From Metellina segmentata (taxonomy: Eukaryota > Arthropoda > Arachnida > Araneae > Tetragnathidae), in NCBI GenBank assembly GCA_947359465.1, contig OX375872.1, positions 142,928,171 to 142,992,170 on the forward strand: a stretch of 64,000 nt of DNA, given 5' to 3'. Shown here piece after piece: positions 46,587 to 57,539 of this stretch. Every line of letters starts with the position of its first letter. Position 1 is the stretch's first letter. Below the pieces are notes generated by a model. The model ran no database searches. It saw only the letters and a program-made list of their open reading frames with translations, and was not told the DNA's origin. The translations under genes were made by a program, and so were the position numbers.

Positions 46587-46722
46587 GTCATCTGACCGTG
46601 GTTCAAAATTACGAGGTGTTGTCCTCGGATCTTTCCCTCAAGGGACTGATCCCGGACCGTCGTCAATAGCCCGTTGTGTTGCTCTAGTACGACGTTAACT
46701 AAAATTACCATTACCATTACCA
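46587..46722 (+). mobile_element. SINE1 3' part, second tandem copy
   Basis: Same truncation point as the copy before it. It keeps the (ATTACC)n tail and is flanked by TCTTAATATTCAC at 46574-46586 and 46723-46735, a 13-bp target duplication. The two copies are 146 bp apart and differ by only a few bases. Confidence 0.95.
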
Positions 46723-46956
46723 TCTTAATATTCACTATATGAATGTTTTAGTAACAGCAACATGTAGTTGGCAACAGAAAATTTTTGTTGCATGTCGAAG
46801 AGACTGTTTCGTGTTACTACATCCTAGTACTAGTATCTGGTTATCCGAGGTAATATTTTGCCAAATTGTAATTGATGATCCTGTGATTAATTGGGTCTTG
46901 ATAGTCTGGTTGTGGAATAGTAACGTATTATAAACAGGAAGGTTGCGAGTCGTAAC

Positions 46957-47062
46957 GTTGACGTGGTGTGGAAGTTTGGAGAGTGGGGTGCCAGATCAGA
47001 TGATGGTGACCTCGTCAGCTATGGTGTGACCTCGTAAGCTGACCGTGGTTACAAATTTCGTA
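46957..47062 (+). mobile_element. SINE1 middle fragment
   Basis: 'Gacgtggtgtggaagtttgg' and 'agtggggtgccag' match the SINE1 body. 'Gacctcgtcagct' is locally duplicated. Confidence 0.75.
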
Positions 47063-47063
47063 C

Positions 47064-47067
<4 letters not shown>

Positions 47068-47130
<63 letters not shown>
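47068..47130. repeat. (AT)31 microsatellite
   Basis: Pure AT dinucleotides directly behind a SINE1 fragment. Confidence 0.97.
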
Positions 47131-47134
<4 letters not shown>

Positions 47135-47240
47135 CTTTTATCTTTCATAAAATCCTTAAATAATTTCTGAAATTCTGCGGCATACGCCCAAATATATCGT
47201 GACTTAGAAGTGAAATCTCACTATCACAACTAAAAGTCTA

Positions 47241-47640
47241 TTAACCTTCCTGGTGGTTGTCTCGACGAAATATCTCGTTAAAATCCCTAACAGACCGTAT
47301 CTTAGTCGACGGGTTACCTCGTCAGTAGACGAAAGCGGAACATATCTTGATCTCGTCTCCATAAAAAACAATGGCACTATCTTGATGACGAGATATCTCG
47401 TCCTTCAAGATTTAGTCAGTTTTGCTAATGACGAGATATCTCGTCCTTCAGGATTTAGTCAGTTTTGCTAATGACGAGATATCTCGTCCTTCAGGATTTA
47501 GTCAGTTTTGCTAATGACGAGACATCTCGTCTTTCAGGATTTAGTCAGTTTTGCTAATGACGAGATATCTCGTCCTTCAAGATTAAGTCAGTTTTGCTAA
47601 TGACGAGATACTTCGTCCAGACAACCACCAGAAGAATGAA
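47241..47640. mobile_element. PAL1 element with a regular 43-bp array
   Basis: TTAACCTTCCTGGTGGTTGT start and CCAGACAACCACCAGAAG end. Palindromes start at exactly 43-bp steps: 47387, 47430, 47473, 47516, 47559 and 47602; four of these six are perfect. The linker CTTCAGGATTTAGTCAGTTT + TGCTAAT is nearly constant. This is the most homogeneous copy in the window. Confidence 0.95.
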
Positions 47641-48149
47641 ACTGTCTTCTCCCGATACCAATTTTTTTATTGAATAAATGTTATCTAGAGCACTAAACAT
47701 GTTTTGCCCTGTCCTGACAAAACATTAAATTTAACCTCTCGGATTTGGGGCCCATGTATTGCTTCGAAACTCTAATATCCTCAACAAGAGCGTGAGACAC
47801 CTTACGCTAGTAATAGGCGTCATAGGAGGATCTTCTGTGATAATAGGAGTTTATAACCCTACTAGGTAATCTTACCTACAAGTCTCCTATTTTAGATACT
47901 CGGTTACCTAGGCAATGTTCAAAATAAACTGATACATGCAAATTGTTGCTACATTTGCAACTCAGTGCGGAAAAATCGATTTTAAGGACTAAATATTTTT
48001 GAATTGTTTGAAACAATAGTTGCATTTTGTTGGGGAAAATGTAAACCCTTGTAGAGGTACGTATATCTCTTTTTCTTATGCAAGAAATGTTAGTAATCCT
48101 ATCTAATATTTGTACCGGTTGCTAAAGCGGATTTTTTTTATCGACGAAA
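47641..48149. other. Spacer
   Basis: Contains a stray unit of the 42.5-43.1 kb repeat at about 47885-47985. No gene. Confidence 0.5.
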
Positions 48150-49085
48150 ACATATTAATATCAAGTGAAACATCAAAAGTACTTTATTAAAAGTATTGTT
48201 CATCACAAGCTACACTATCGCCCCACCTGTCAGGTTATTTATAGATACCGTCCCAATAGAACTTTTCTTGTTCAAACCATTCAGAGACCCAATTTTCCAC
48301 TTCTTTGTACGTTTTGAAGTGCTACTCAGAAAGTGTGTGTGCCACAGATCGGAACAAGTAGTAATATGAAGGAGAAAGGTTTGGTGAATACGGCGGGTGG
48401 GTTATTATTTCCCATACAAGATGTTTTAACGTGTCTTTTACTTTTTTAGAAGTATGATGGTGCGTTGTTATGAAGCAAAATTACTTTGCCGTGTCTTTAG
48501 CTCATTCTTGTCATTTAACGGTCAAAGTGTGGTTCAAATTGATTATTTGTGGTCGGTAGCGATCAGTATTAACGGTACCATCTAGATGTTGGGTTTCATA
48601 CTTTTTCGGTTGAACAGGGCGTTCACGTCGAAATTGCCACTCTTAAATTGTTTAAACCGGTGTTCACAAGTATCTTGAGATATTCAACTAGTTATCACTG
48701 TTCCAGCCTATGTCATTCCGTGTATCGCCACGTAATTTTGAACCACGGTCAGGTGAACATCTGAGCTGGCGCCCCACTCTCCAAACTTCCACATCAACCC
48801 AATGTGAGAACTTTGGGCCTTGACAGATTTAAGGTGCACCAACCACCTCTACACCATACGTTTACAAACGTCCATGCCCTGACCCGGATTCTAACCAGGA
48901 ACCTACCAATCTAGAGGCTAACATCTTAACCACCATACCGATTGGTCGGCAGTATCTTGAGATATTCAACTAGTTACCACCGTACCAGCCTTAGACATTC
49001 TGTGTAGTATGTTGAGATATTGCATAATCACCAACAGCTTCCCAAAGATACGATGACTTTCAGCAGCACTTTTCTATAAAATAAA
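48150..49085 (-). pseudogene. mariner transposase relic, interrupted by a SINE
   Basis: From right to left on the minus strand: an N-terminal AAESHRIFGKLLV piece, a FKSGNFDVN piece, then DGTVNTDRYRPQIINLNHTL, HGKVILLHNNAPSY (second catalytic Asp changed to Asn) and PYSPNLSPSYYYLFRS (third Asp changed to Tyr). The C-terminus has ENWVSEWFEQEKFYWDGIY. Blocks lie in different frames with stops, and the middle of the N-terminal half is deleted. Clearly dead. Confidence 0.9.
48726..48950 (-). mobile_element. SINE1, minus strand, between 56-bp direct repeats
   Basis: Contains the full head (complement of the B-box at about 48887, A-box region near 48920) but lacks the 3' third. The mariner sequence 48669-48724 is repeated at 48951-49006 (56 bp, about seven differences) exactly at the SINE edges. 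Confidence 0.9.
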
Positions 49086-49253
49086 GTATTGAGTTAAAAC
49101 TTACCACAAATATGCCCTTTTTTGGCATGAAAGTCAACATTTGTTTGTCGATGATGTTAACACCTTCAGAAAATTTGACATATGAAATTATGAAGCTTGT
49201 TGTCAAAAGAATAAAATAACATACATGTCCAATCACATATATATCGCGATATC

Positions 49254-49515
49254 AACATATCGCACCCCTGCAAGAAAAGTGACACAACTCAAAAAATAAA
49301 ACTTTTGATGTTATGTCATTGAAAAATATGTATGTGGTGTCCCAGCGAGTTATATTACTATTCCATAGAATGTAATAGAAGTTACTACCATAAATAATTA
49401 CCTAAAATTTAAAAGAAGTTTATACTATTACAATACAAGTTTATAGTATCCTTTCAGTTGTTGTTTCTCAAATTATGCAATTTTGAGTTATGTCACTTTT
49501 CGGTGCGATATGTGT
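49254..49515. mobile_element. Small element with terminal inverted repeats
   Basis: The left end ACATATCGCACC...GAAAAGTGACACAACTCAAA is matched inverted by the right end (TTTTGAGTTATGTCACTTTT...GGTGCGATATGTGT). Arms are about 35 bp; the left one has 7 extra bases. No ORF. Target duplication not identified. Confidence 0.7.
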
Positions 49516-49616
49516 AACTTGATCTATTGAAAAAATTTGCATTATTAACCGGTACGCCTAGTATAGTACTGCTGGTTTTTGTAGTAACCTTTGTGGAAAG
49601 GAATTCTGTCCTGAAA

Positions 49617-49883
49617 CTAAACCCTCCCAGTGATTGTCTTCAGGAGGATTGCCGTAATTAGCAAAACTGACTGGATTTTGATGGACGAGATATCTCATCA
49701 TTAGAAAAAACAGACCAGATTTTAGCACCGTCATCATACAAAATTCGCCATTATCTTGACGAGAAATTGGAATTGAATTTAGTCAGACCTTGATGGATGA
49801 GATATTTATTCCGTCATTTCATTAGCACAGATGGCCAGATCTTGATGTACGAAATGTCTCGTAAAAGGAATTCGGGGATTTAA
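49617..49883. mobile_element. PAL1 element
   Basis: CTAAACCCTCCCAGTGATTG start and GACGAGATATCTCATC. The right end is degraded near 49880. Confidence 0.7.
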
Positions 49884-50020
49884 TATAATCAGTGAAATAT
49901 TTGTACCATAAAACAAGTATTGTATACTCAATTGAACAGGCGAACGTAAATTTAGGAAAAAATATAAAAAATTGGGTAAGAAATACATGATTTTAATTAG
50001 AATGTAAAATCCCTATTTTA

Positions 50021-50236
50021 GTTTATACTTGACGAAATATATCGTCATTATCAAAGCTGACAAGATCTTGATGAACGAGAGAGAAGATATAACGGTATCA
50101 GAAGAATACTGATCAGATCTTAATCACTCTTCATCTTCAAAACATCGGCAATAGCTTGATGGCGAGATATCATGTCATTAGTAAAATTAGTCATATTTTG
50201 ATGGACTAGATGTATCGTTGAAACTAATTAAAGGTT
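50021..50236. mobile_element. PAL1 element, decayed
   Basis: TTGACGAAATATATCGTC start, about four units, end 'gttgaaactaattaaaggtt'. Confidence 0.65.
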
Positions 50237-50636
50237 TATGAATTTTTAGATGATGAAAAAAAACCGAGAATGATCATTTGAATCATGCTTTAATGTCTCA
50301 GTTTGGTATAGGATGCTTTATATATTAAGTTATTTCCCTCACACTTTTTTCCCTTGTGAAAATTATTTTGATTTGATAAAACCTGTCTTCTGCAATACTT
50401 TTAGGATTTTGATGCGTGATAAAATGGATGTCGATAGTTGTCTTAACAGCAGTTACGTTCAAATTTTTGTCTGACGAAATATACTTTATAACAAAAAAAA
50501 AATCGACGCACAAAGAAGGAGTTCGTCGGTAGCAATAAAAATTGGTGGAAGAACTTGAAAAAATTGATTGTAAAGACCACAGATAGAAAAACAAACGATT
50601 AAAATTACAGAACAATTGAATGATTTATTTTAGACT
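50237..50636. other. Spacer with a 96-codon minus frame
   Basis: The minus frame 50325-50615 has a T-rich tract and AAAG acceptor-like site before about 50480 and then a more protein-like segment (NLNVTAVKTTIDIHFITH). It is not recognised and too weak to call. Confidence 0.35.
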
Positions 50637-51240
50637 TTGACCGTTACAAAGGGAGGAAGTCAATAAGGCGTTGGTCCACCTCTGGCCTGGATGCAAGCAG
50701 TCACCCAGAGTGGCATAGATTGGAAAAGTTCCCGGATGGTGTTATGAGGAATTTCTTACCAAATTATTTCCAACTAAATGGTCAACATTTCGAGATGGTT
50801 GCAATCGCCTTCCCATAACGTCCCAAATGTGCTCTATGAGAGAGAGATCAGGAGACCTAGCTGGCCAAGTAAGTGTTGGGACAATTCATAGCAACACGTG
50901 CCGTGTGCGGCCGGGCATTATCGCGTTCAAATGTGAGTCCGTGGTGTCGCAATAGGAACGGTAACACAACCGGTCCTAGAATCTCGTCTACGTACCGCTG
51001 TGCTGTAAGTATGCCTGAAATGGCTACCAAAGGAGTTCGCCCATCAAATGAGATGGCACCTCAGACCATACCGCCCAGTTGTGGGCATGTGTGGCGTGCG
51101 ATAGTAAAGGCAGGATCCCCACGCTACCCTGGACGTCTCCAGAAACGTCTGCGGTTGTCGTCAAGACACAGTTGGAAACGGGACTCGTAACTAAAGACTA
51201 TACATCCCCTGTCGTTCGAAGTTGATCGATCCCGGCACAA
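50637..51240 (-). pseudogene. Tc1-type transposase relic
   Basis: The minus strand encodes SYESRFQLCLDDNRRRFWRR, then TPLVAISGILTAQRYVDEIL, LTFERDNARPHTARVAMNC (second catalytic Asp intact) and WPARSPDLSLIEHIWDVMG in a shifted frame. The C-terminus is WTNALL-like after another frameshift. At least two in-frame stops and two frameshifts. The N-terminal DNA-binding half is missing. Confidence 0.93.
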
Positions 51241-51369
51241 CTCTTGGACAAATACTTCTTAGTGCGTCGATTTTTTTTCGCTATCGAGTGTAGTTTTGAA
51301 AACGAACTCTTTCTCTTGTATAAATAGGTCTTTTTTCAAATGTTTTGTTTAATAATGTTTTATTTCATC

Positions 51370-51615
51370 AACTCTCCAAGAGGTTTTAATGATATATGCC
51401 ATCGAATGAGATCTAACCAATTTTGCTAATGAGGAAATACCTCGTCATCCAGATATTGTTAATGTTTTGATGGTAACGAGATCAAGATGTGACCAGTTTT
51501 CGTATAATGACGAGAAATGATGTGATATTACTGACGAGATATCTCGTCAGTAAAGGACCTGTACTGTTTTTCTAATGAAAAGAAACCTCGCCGATAGAAC
51601 CATCAGAAGGGTTAC
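51370..51615. mobile_element. PAL1 element
   Basis: ACTCTCCAAGAGGTTTTAA start, exact palindrome at 51533-51548, and a GAACCATCAGAAGGGTTA end. Confidence 0.8.
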
Positions 51616-52984
51616 TTTGCCAAAAAAACAAGTTATGCAGATGTTATAGGTAATTATTTTCAATCAATGTATTTATATACAAATATTTATTCAATAAGTA
51701 ATGCTTGGCAATGAAAATTTTAATATGAAAGACATATTCAATTTTTTTTAAACTAATTATTAAATTGTTATTGCCATTTAATATTATGAATTTAAACTAA
51801 AAATGTCAAATTTTGAACACACACACAGAAATTTACTAAAATATTCATTCTGAGTAAATAAAAATATTCAGTTTCAGCAAAAACTCTAGTTTGTTTAGTT
51901 TATACAAAAACTACTCTAGACAAAATGTAGATGAACGTGGTAAATTCTTTTGTTCCATAAACCACTCTGCCTCATAATTCATAGCACTTCTTTTCCATAA
52001 GAAGCAGTATAAATAATAATAATATATATACATAACAAGTAAGTTTTTGGAAGATGTTAGTGGTTGATGCACAAGAAAATAAATTGCTCCCCTCCTAAAA
52101 CAAATATATGTATCCTCAAAAAACGATGATATAGATGTGGATTTTATTTTTAGAAACTTGTAGTTTTTGAATAAAATACATAAATTACCGAGTCTTGAGA
52201 CGAATAGATATTACATTAAGTAAATTAGACGTTTGATAACATGCAAAATATTTGTTAAAATTCTGAACATGGGAATTTGTGAGTTCAATGTTCCGCCATA
52301 GGAATACATTTAGATATATTTCTGAATCATATATCTCTATTGAAATATATAGAACTAGATATTTATATTTATTTTTATCTGCGTACATTGTTACTACGTA
52401 AATACATTTTTATTTAAAAATAAAAATTTGACATTTTGCATGAAAGTTATGGATGCTTCAGGGTTTCCTTTATGTATTTGTGTCTCATATTTCAGTTATA
52501 TTCTCAAAGATTGTTTACAGTCACAAATGGACTTCAAAAATTGAAATTCGAAATACCAATAAATATCGATGAAATTTTTCAATACTGATTTTAACATACT
52601 GTGTTTCAAAAGTATTCGGCTACCTTTTGCAGTGTGTATTAATAAAGTACGATTTATACCGCCTACGATTAATTGACCAATGGCTCATAGTGGTCCTGAG
52701 GTTCAAACCCCCATATCTGCAGTACTTATATTTGTATGAACTACTTATTTTTAAAGCCAATTAAGCAAAATGTACTACAATGTTATCAAATATATATTGA
52801 ATGCCATAAATGATAAAATATTATCTGTAATAGGGCTTTTACAATCTAATTTAAAGCATATTTTTTCTAATCACAATTGTGATGTGTTTCCTAAATTTTC
52901 GTTCATATTTCGAATTTATTCTGCATTATTTATTTTAATGGTAATTATTTTACTTCCTGAAACAGCACTGGCTCTATAATAGTC
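51616..52984. other. AT-rich stretch with a Tc1-type end motif
   Basis: No gene. 'Ctgtgtttcaaaagtattcg' near 52600 resembles the tip of Tc1-like inverted repeats, but no partner or transposase is nearby. Confidence 0.45.
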
Positions 52985-53129
52985 CACACTACGCTGTCGT
53001 GATTACGTTTGAGGGCAGGGCAGATTTAAAATGCACCAGCCACCTTTTTACAAGGTGGTCTTTGGTAGGATTCGAACTCCGGTTATTTGTTCATACATAG
53101 ATATTTTAATTCCCGTCGCTATGGAGCCA
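52985..53129 (-). mobile_element. SINE1 head fragment, minus strand
   Basis: 'Ggcagatttaaaatgcacca' and 'ggtaggattcgaactcc' (B-box complement) mark the 5' half. Confidence 0.7.
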
Positions 53130-53300
53130 GCATGTCAGTGACGACGATCTGGCATTAAACCCGAAGGGAAAGAACTGAGGACAACACTACTTAGTTTTAT
53201 ACCATGAACAGATGATGAGGTCACACCTGAACTGGCACCCCACTTTTCAAACTTCCACACAAAGCCACCGTGAGGAAATCTGAAGCCACGACTGACTAAA
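53130..53300 (-). mobile_element. SINE1 body fragment, minus strand
   Basis: 'Gacgacgatctggcattaaa' and 'tgaactggcaccccac' mark the 3' two thirds. Apparently a separate insertion from its neighbour. 53301-53577 shows nothing recognised. Confidence 0.7.
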
Positions 53301-53577
53301 ATATTGGAAAACGCTGAAGTTGTGTAAATCTTTCTACACCAATACGTCGCGGCACATTTAGATTGACAGAAAGGGATTCTCATTGTTGAAAAATATGGCG
53401 TCGCTTAAAGTATTGGATGGTACATATGAAGAAGAGTAAACGAATCCTATCTATAAATCTACTTTCCACATAGAAGAAAAAGCCATTATTATGTCTTACA
53501 CGAATGTCTCGGCAGTTTACCTGATCAATACCTTGAGGAACGGAAGGCTGATAAGCAAACGCATGAGAATCTTATAC

Positions 53578-53816
53578 TCGCTTGGTTGGAAGATTCGGTA
53601 AGACCGTGTGACTCAAGATGTATTCTATCGCCAATTCGCAGGAAACTGCATTTCCTGCGACACCGTTGATCGTGACATTCGCAGAAATTACCATGTATTC
53701 CGAAGCATCTAAAACGTGACTAGACTGGAAAGGGCTGGAGCCATCTTGAGCACGGTTTGTCAATACCTGAATGAAATTGAACCCTGACGCTTTCGGGTTT
53801 ACGGTGACTGGAAGCA
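53578..53816 (-). CDS. Candidate internal exon, unrecognised protein
   Basis: A 239-bp frame on the minus strand. It is preceded by a T-rich tract and CACCTTTAG (strong acceptor, AG at 53817-53818) and followed by GTATAAG (possible donor at 53577). The product includes VTVNPKASGFNFIQVLTNRA, DASEYMVISANVTINGVAG and CELAIEYILSHTVLPNLP. It has balanced composition and one N-glycosylation sequon (NVT). Frame enters with one base from a preceding exon and leaves complete. Family not recognised. A captured fragment or a viral-like structural protein piece cannot be excluded. No partner exon is found. Confidence 0.4.
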
Positions 53817-53979
53817 CTAAAGGTGACAAAAAAAATTTGGTTTAAATAAGTTGAGGGGTTAAACTAGGCATTTAAGTTTCCTATAAGAAACGATGGGAAT
53901 TATTTTCAGTTTGATTAATAGGTAAGAAGCTGAGTATCCTCTCCAAGTGGCTTTGACGAAATATTTCGTCCATAGTTGT

Positions 53980-54060
53980 GGAGCCATCTGGAACATGGGT
54001 TTTCAATACCTGAATGAAATAGAACACTGATGCTTTCGGGTTTACGGCGACTGGAAGTAC
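53980..54060 (-). pseudogene. Truncated duplicate of the candidate exon
   Basis: Matches 53737-53816 (first 27 codons) with several differences. The acceptor AG has become GG. The intron side (54061-54180) is duplicated too, with a repeat period of about 243 bp and PAL1-like sequence at each junction. Confidence 0.75.
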
Positions 54061-54184
54061 CGAAGGGACGACAAAAAAAATATTTGGTTTAATAGAGTTA
54101 AGGTTAAACTTTGCATTTAAGTTTCTTATAAGACGCGATGGAAATTATATTAATTTTTATTAAAAGGTAGGAAGCTGAATTTAT

Positions 54185-54292
54185 TCTTTGGGGGTCTTTT
54201 CGACGATATATCTAGTCCATCAAGATCGGATCAATTTTGCTATTGACGAGGTATATAGTAATCAAGGTATTGCCAATTTATTTATGACTAGC
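54185..54292. mobile_element. PAL1 element, right end lost
   Basis: 'Ctttgggggtcttttcgacg', ATATATCTAGTCC and two more units. A 30-bp PAL1 start of the same kind also ends the first exon copy at 53942-53972. Confidence 0.65.
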
Positions 54293-54791
54293 AAAATACC
54301 CGACCTTACTCGGTTTGAATTGGTTTACTCTAGATTGAAGAGATAATCAAAAATTATACAATGACTTATGTTTTTTGTAGAATAAAAATTTATTTTAACA
54401 TCTTTCGCCATCTTTATATTTTCTACAACTTACTTTGGACACAAATCCTACACATGCATATCCATTCATGTAATACATTTCACATACATCTTACAATTGC
54501 TGTATGACAAAGCTACAAAATGACGAAAGGTGATACTAAGGTTACTACTATAAAAGACGATTTATAGGAAGATTTGGAATTCCCTTTCTTAAGTTCTTTT
54601 CATGTTCAACTCAATTAATTAAAATTACGATTTACGGCGAGTGCTCTCGCACTCATAGTCAACAAAAAATATATTTTTACTTGTGGCACTCTTGCCTCCG
54701 GTATGCGACATTGTGAAATTTTGCAATCTTCTCCTGTCATTATTACAATAAATTTTTTAATTTTGGAAAAAGTTCCAGTTTGGATTAATAA

Positions 54792-54979
54792 ACATTATTA
54801 TTCTTTCAATAACGGCATTATTCTTTAAATAACGGCATTATTCTTTAAAATAACGGCATTATTCTTTCAATAACGGCATTATTCTTTAAATAACGGCATT
54901 ATTCTTTAAATAACGACATTATTCTTTCAATAACGGCATTATTCTTTAAATAACGGCATTATTCTTTCAATAATGGCAT
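54792..54979 (+). repeat. 20-bp minisatellite
   Basis: About nine copies of ATTCTTTAAATAACGGCATT with C/A variation at one position. Confidence 0.95.
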
Positions 54980-55827
54980 AACTACACTTAAAATTTAATG
55001 AAAATTTATACTGACTTACCTAACATTTTTAAGTCTAATACTTTGTGGTGCTGTTGCGTGTGATGAGAAGGAAAACACATTTATTAAAATAATAAATATT
55101 TAAAACTGGAAACAGCGAAGTAAAACAAAATAAAAGATGTCGCTAAAAATTGTTCTAAAGATATTAATTTGTGATTCAATTTTATCTCTTGATCTCGCAC
55201 AGTTGCCACAACTTACAACTAAAAGTGTACAAAATTTAGAAATGTGAAATTAATTCAGAGCGAAAGAACTAGAAAAAATATCACTGCTCGCGCGATCTTG
55301 TTCATTCTCATTTCATTGAAAAATATCGTCTGTCCCAAATATTCGGAAATCGTTTTCATTGCGCAAAGAATAAAAATAAGACTCGAAATAAATGAAGTAT
55401 CAGAGATAATAATTTTTTGAAGAATAATTACTTTTTCAGCAGTACTGGTAAAGCAATCGAAGTAATCGTAATATTCAATAGACATTCCAATTTTTCCAAA
55501 ACTACCAAATTATGGTTGATTTAAGTATACTTACTCAGGTGTTTTAGCATGAAACTCAACTAAATATAACAATAAAGAAATGTTTAATATTGCGTTCACT
55601 AAACTAATAGATAATGTATAAATAAAATATAATGCAATCAAATATCTGGAATACAATTCATGTGATGTCTACACAAACACACAAACACAAAATCGAGCAT
55701 AGAACAGAAAGACGGACAGACAGACTTTCGCAACCAATACCACTCACTAAATGAAGATAAGTACTCACTGTATGCAAATTTTCATGAAAATATCTTAAAC
55801 CGCGTGGACGTGTATAGGGCACAACAT

Positions 55828-55837
55828 ACAGACAGAC

Positions 55838-55869
<32 letters not shown>

Positions 55870-55890
55870 GGACAGACAGACAGACAGACA
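55828..55890. repeat. (CAGA)n microsatellite
   Basis: About 15 CAGA units with two point variants. The CLSV-repeated minus frames here are artefacts. Confidence 0.95.
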
Positions 55891-56003
55891 CCAAACGAAA
55901 AAAAGTCGGATTCGGCATCAGAAGGGTCCAAAACGGATAGAAAACTTGAAATGGGTCGAAAATATTGAATGTACAAACAAACACTCCATTCTTATTTATA
56001 TAG

Positions 56004-56193
56004 ATGAGATATCTTGTCATTAGCATATATGGTACATTTTATGATAGATCATCATCAGGATATTGCCGATTTTGGATGATTACAAGAACAAGATATGGCC
56101 AGTATTTTTCAAAGAACGAGATATTTCGATCTTTAAAAATTGGTCAGTTTTGCTAATGACGAGAAGCGTAAGGAGACAACCTAAGGAGGGTTA
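56004..56193. mobile_element. PAL1 element
   Basis: GATGAGATATCTTGTC, three further units, and an end GACAACCTAAGGAGGGTTAA. The left end has merged with the preceding repeat. Confidence 0.8.
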
Positions 56194-56257
56194 AGTTTCA
56201 GGACAGCATTCTATACCAGAGAAGTTATTACAAAAACAAGAAACGAAACGCAGAAAA

Positions 56258-56358
56258 CAAGATGACGAGATCAGTTTTGTTCTATTGACGAGATATCTCG
56301 TCCATCGAAATCTGCTAATGATGAGATATCTCGTCGAGACAACCAGCAGAAATGTTAA
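56258..56358. mobile_element. PAL1 element, short
   Basis: Exact palindrome at 56287-56302, GATGAGATATCTCGTC at 56322, and a GAGACAACCAGCAGAAATGTTAA end. The spacer 56359-56629 shows nothing. Confidence 0.8.
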
Positions 56359-56629
56359 CGTCGCATAGGAGCAAATACAACGGATTTTTTGGGATCGATA
56401 CCGAAAGAACATATCCGATTTCATCAAAAGGATATTCGTAAAAGTAGTTCAATTTTAGCATGTTGTATAAATCGATGAAAATGGCTTTCATTTTTGAAAA
56501 GAGCGATTTTTTTTTTTGGTTTGTCGCTCTACTATAAATTTTTCTGACACGAGGGCTAGTTACACCAGGATTATTTGTTTAAAGTAGACTTCGAACTGCT
56601 ACGAACATTTATGCTGAAACCAGGTTTGA

Positions 56630-56823
56630 ACGAGGTTACGTCAAGATTTCATCAATTTTGGTAACGACGAGATATCTCTTCAACTAGATATCGTCAATTT
56701 TTATCACGATATTAAAAAACCAGTCAAGTTTTATCTAATGACGAGATATCTCGTCCATCAATATCTGCTAATGGTTTTGATAATGACAAGACACCTCGTC
56801 AAAACAATCTCTAGGAGGGTTAA
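56630..56823. mobile_element. PAL1 element
   Basis: Two strong palindromes (GACGAGATATCTCTTC at 56665, exact at 56740-56755), end AACAATCTCTAGGAGGGTTAA. Confidence 0.8.
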
Positions 56824-56973
56824 AGTAGGGTATTGGTTTTATAAAGCTGTATATGGTGCCATTGAACTGGTGGAGTTTAGAACAATTTCGAAGTCTAGAC
56901 TGTCTACCGAGACACACTGAGCCGTTGTCGGGGCTCAGTGTGTTTGTCCACTGCGCTATCAACTTGTAAGTTG

Positions 56974-57263
56974 CAGGTAAGTATTTAATTCACATAGCAC
57001 TAGAGCAACACAACGGGCTATTGGCGACGGTCCAGGATCAATCCTTAGGAATCAGATCCTAGGACAGCTCCACGTAATTTTGAAACACGATCGAATGACG
57101 AGTTTGCACCCCACTCTCCAAACGTCCACCCACGCCAACGTGATGACATTTTAGGCCATGCCAGATATAAGCCCATTTGTACACGACGGACTTCGATTGG
57201 ATTTGAACTCGCTACCCTCCGGTTACTATTCCGCTATTCTGCCAATCAAGCTACCGTAGCTCC
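56974..57263 (-). mobile_element. SINE1, minus-strand, near full length
   Basis: 'Gagcaacacaacgggctatt', 'gtccaggatcaatcctt', 'cacgtaattttgaaacacg', and a head with 'gattggatttgaactcgc'. Confidence 0.88.
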
Positions 57264-57539
57264 TTTTAATTTACAAGTCGTGCAGTATCGATTCATATAA
57301 CTTACACTGGATGTATTTCTATCTTATGTCTCAGCTTTTCTTTGTGAGAATCTGTCTAATCGTCAATTTTGCCTGTCTCCTTCAACCAACCGTCTACAAA
57401 GTATCAAAATGTTTATTTCATTTTCGAGTTTTCAAATAAAAATGTGATTTTGTGTACTGATACTAATTATGCTACGTATAAATTTGCATCCCAAAACTCA
57501 TAATCGTCTTTGAGAAATAAAAACCTACGCTAAGCGTTA

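Larger units (their letters stand above)
54293..56003. repeat. Unclassified interspersed repeat region
   Basis: Starts 'gactagcaaaatacccgacc' and ends near 'cattcttatttatatagatg'. Toward its end 'gcaaattttcatgaaaata' and 'cgtggacgtgtatagggcac' precede a CAGA tract. This layout is common in arthropod interspersed repeats, but I cannot assign a class. No intact ORF. Confidence 0.45.

Noticed and set aside
47387..47617. CRISPR-like array (16-bp repeat with 27-bp spacers)
   Set aside because: The spacers are nearly identical to each other and the DNA is eukaryotic; it is a tandem repeat within a mobile element.
55658..56026. Minus frames with repeated SVCLSVCL
   Set aside because: Translation of the CAGA microsatellite and flanking repeat.
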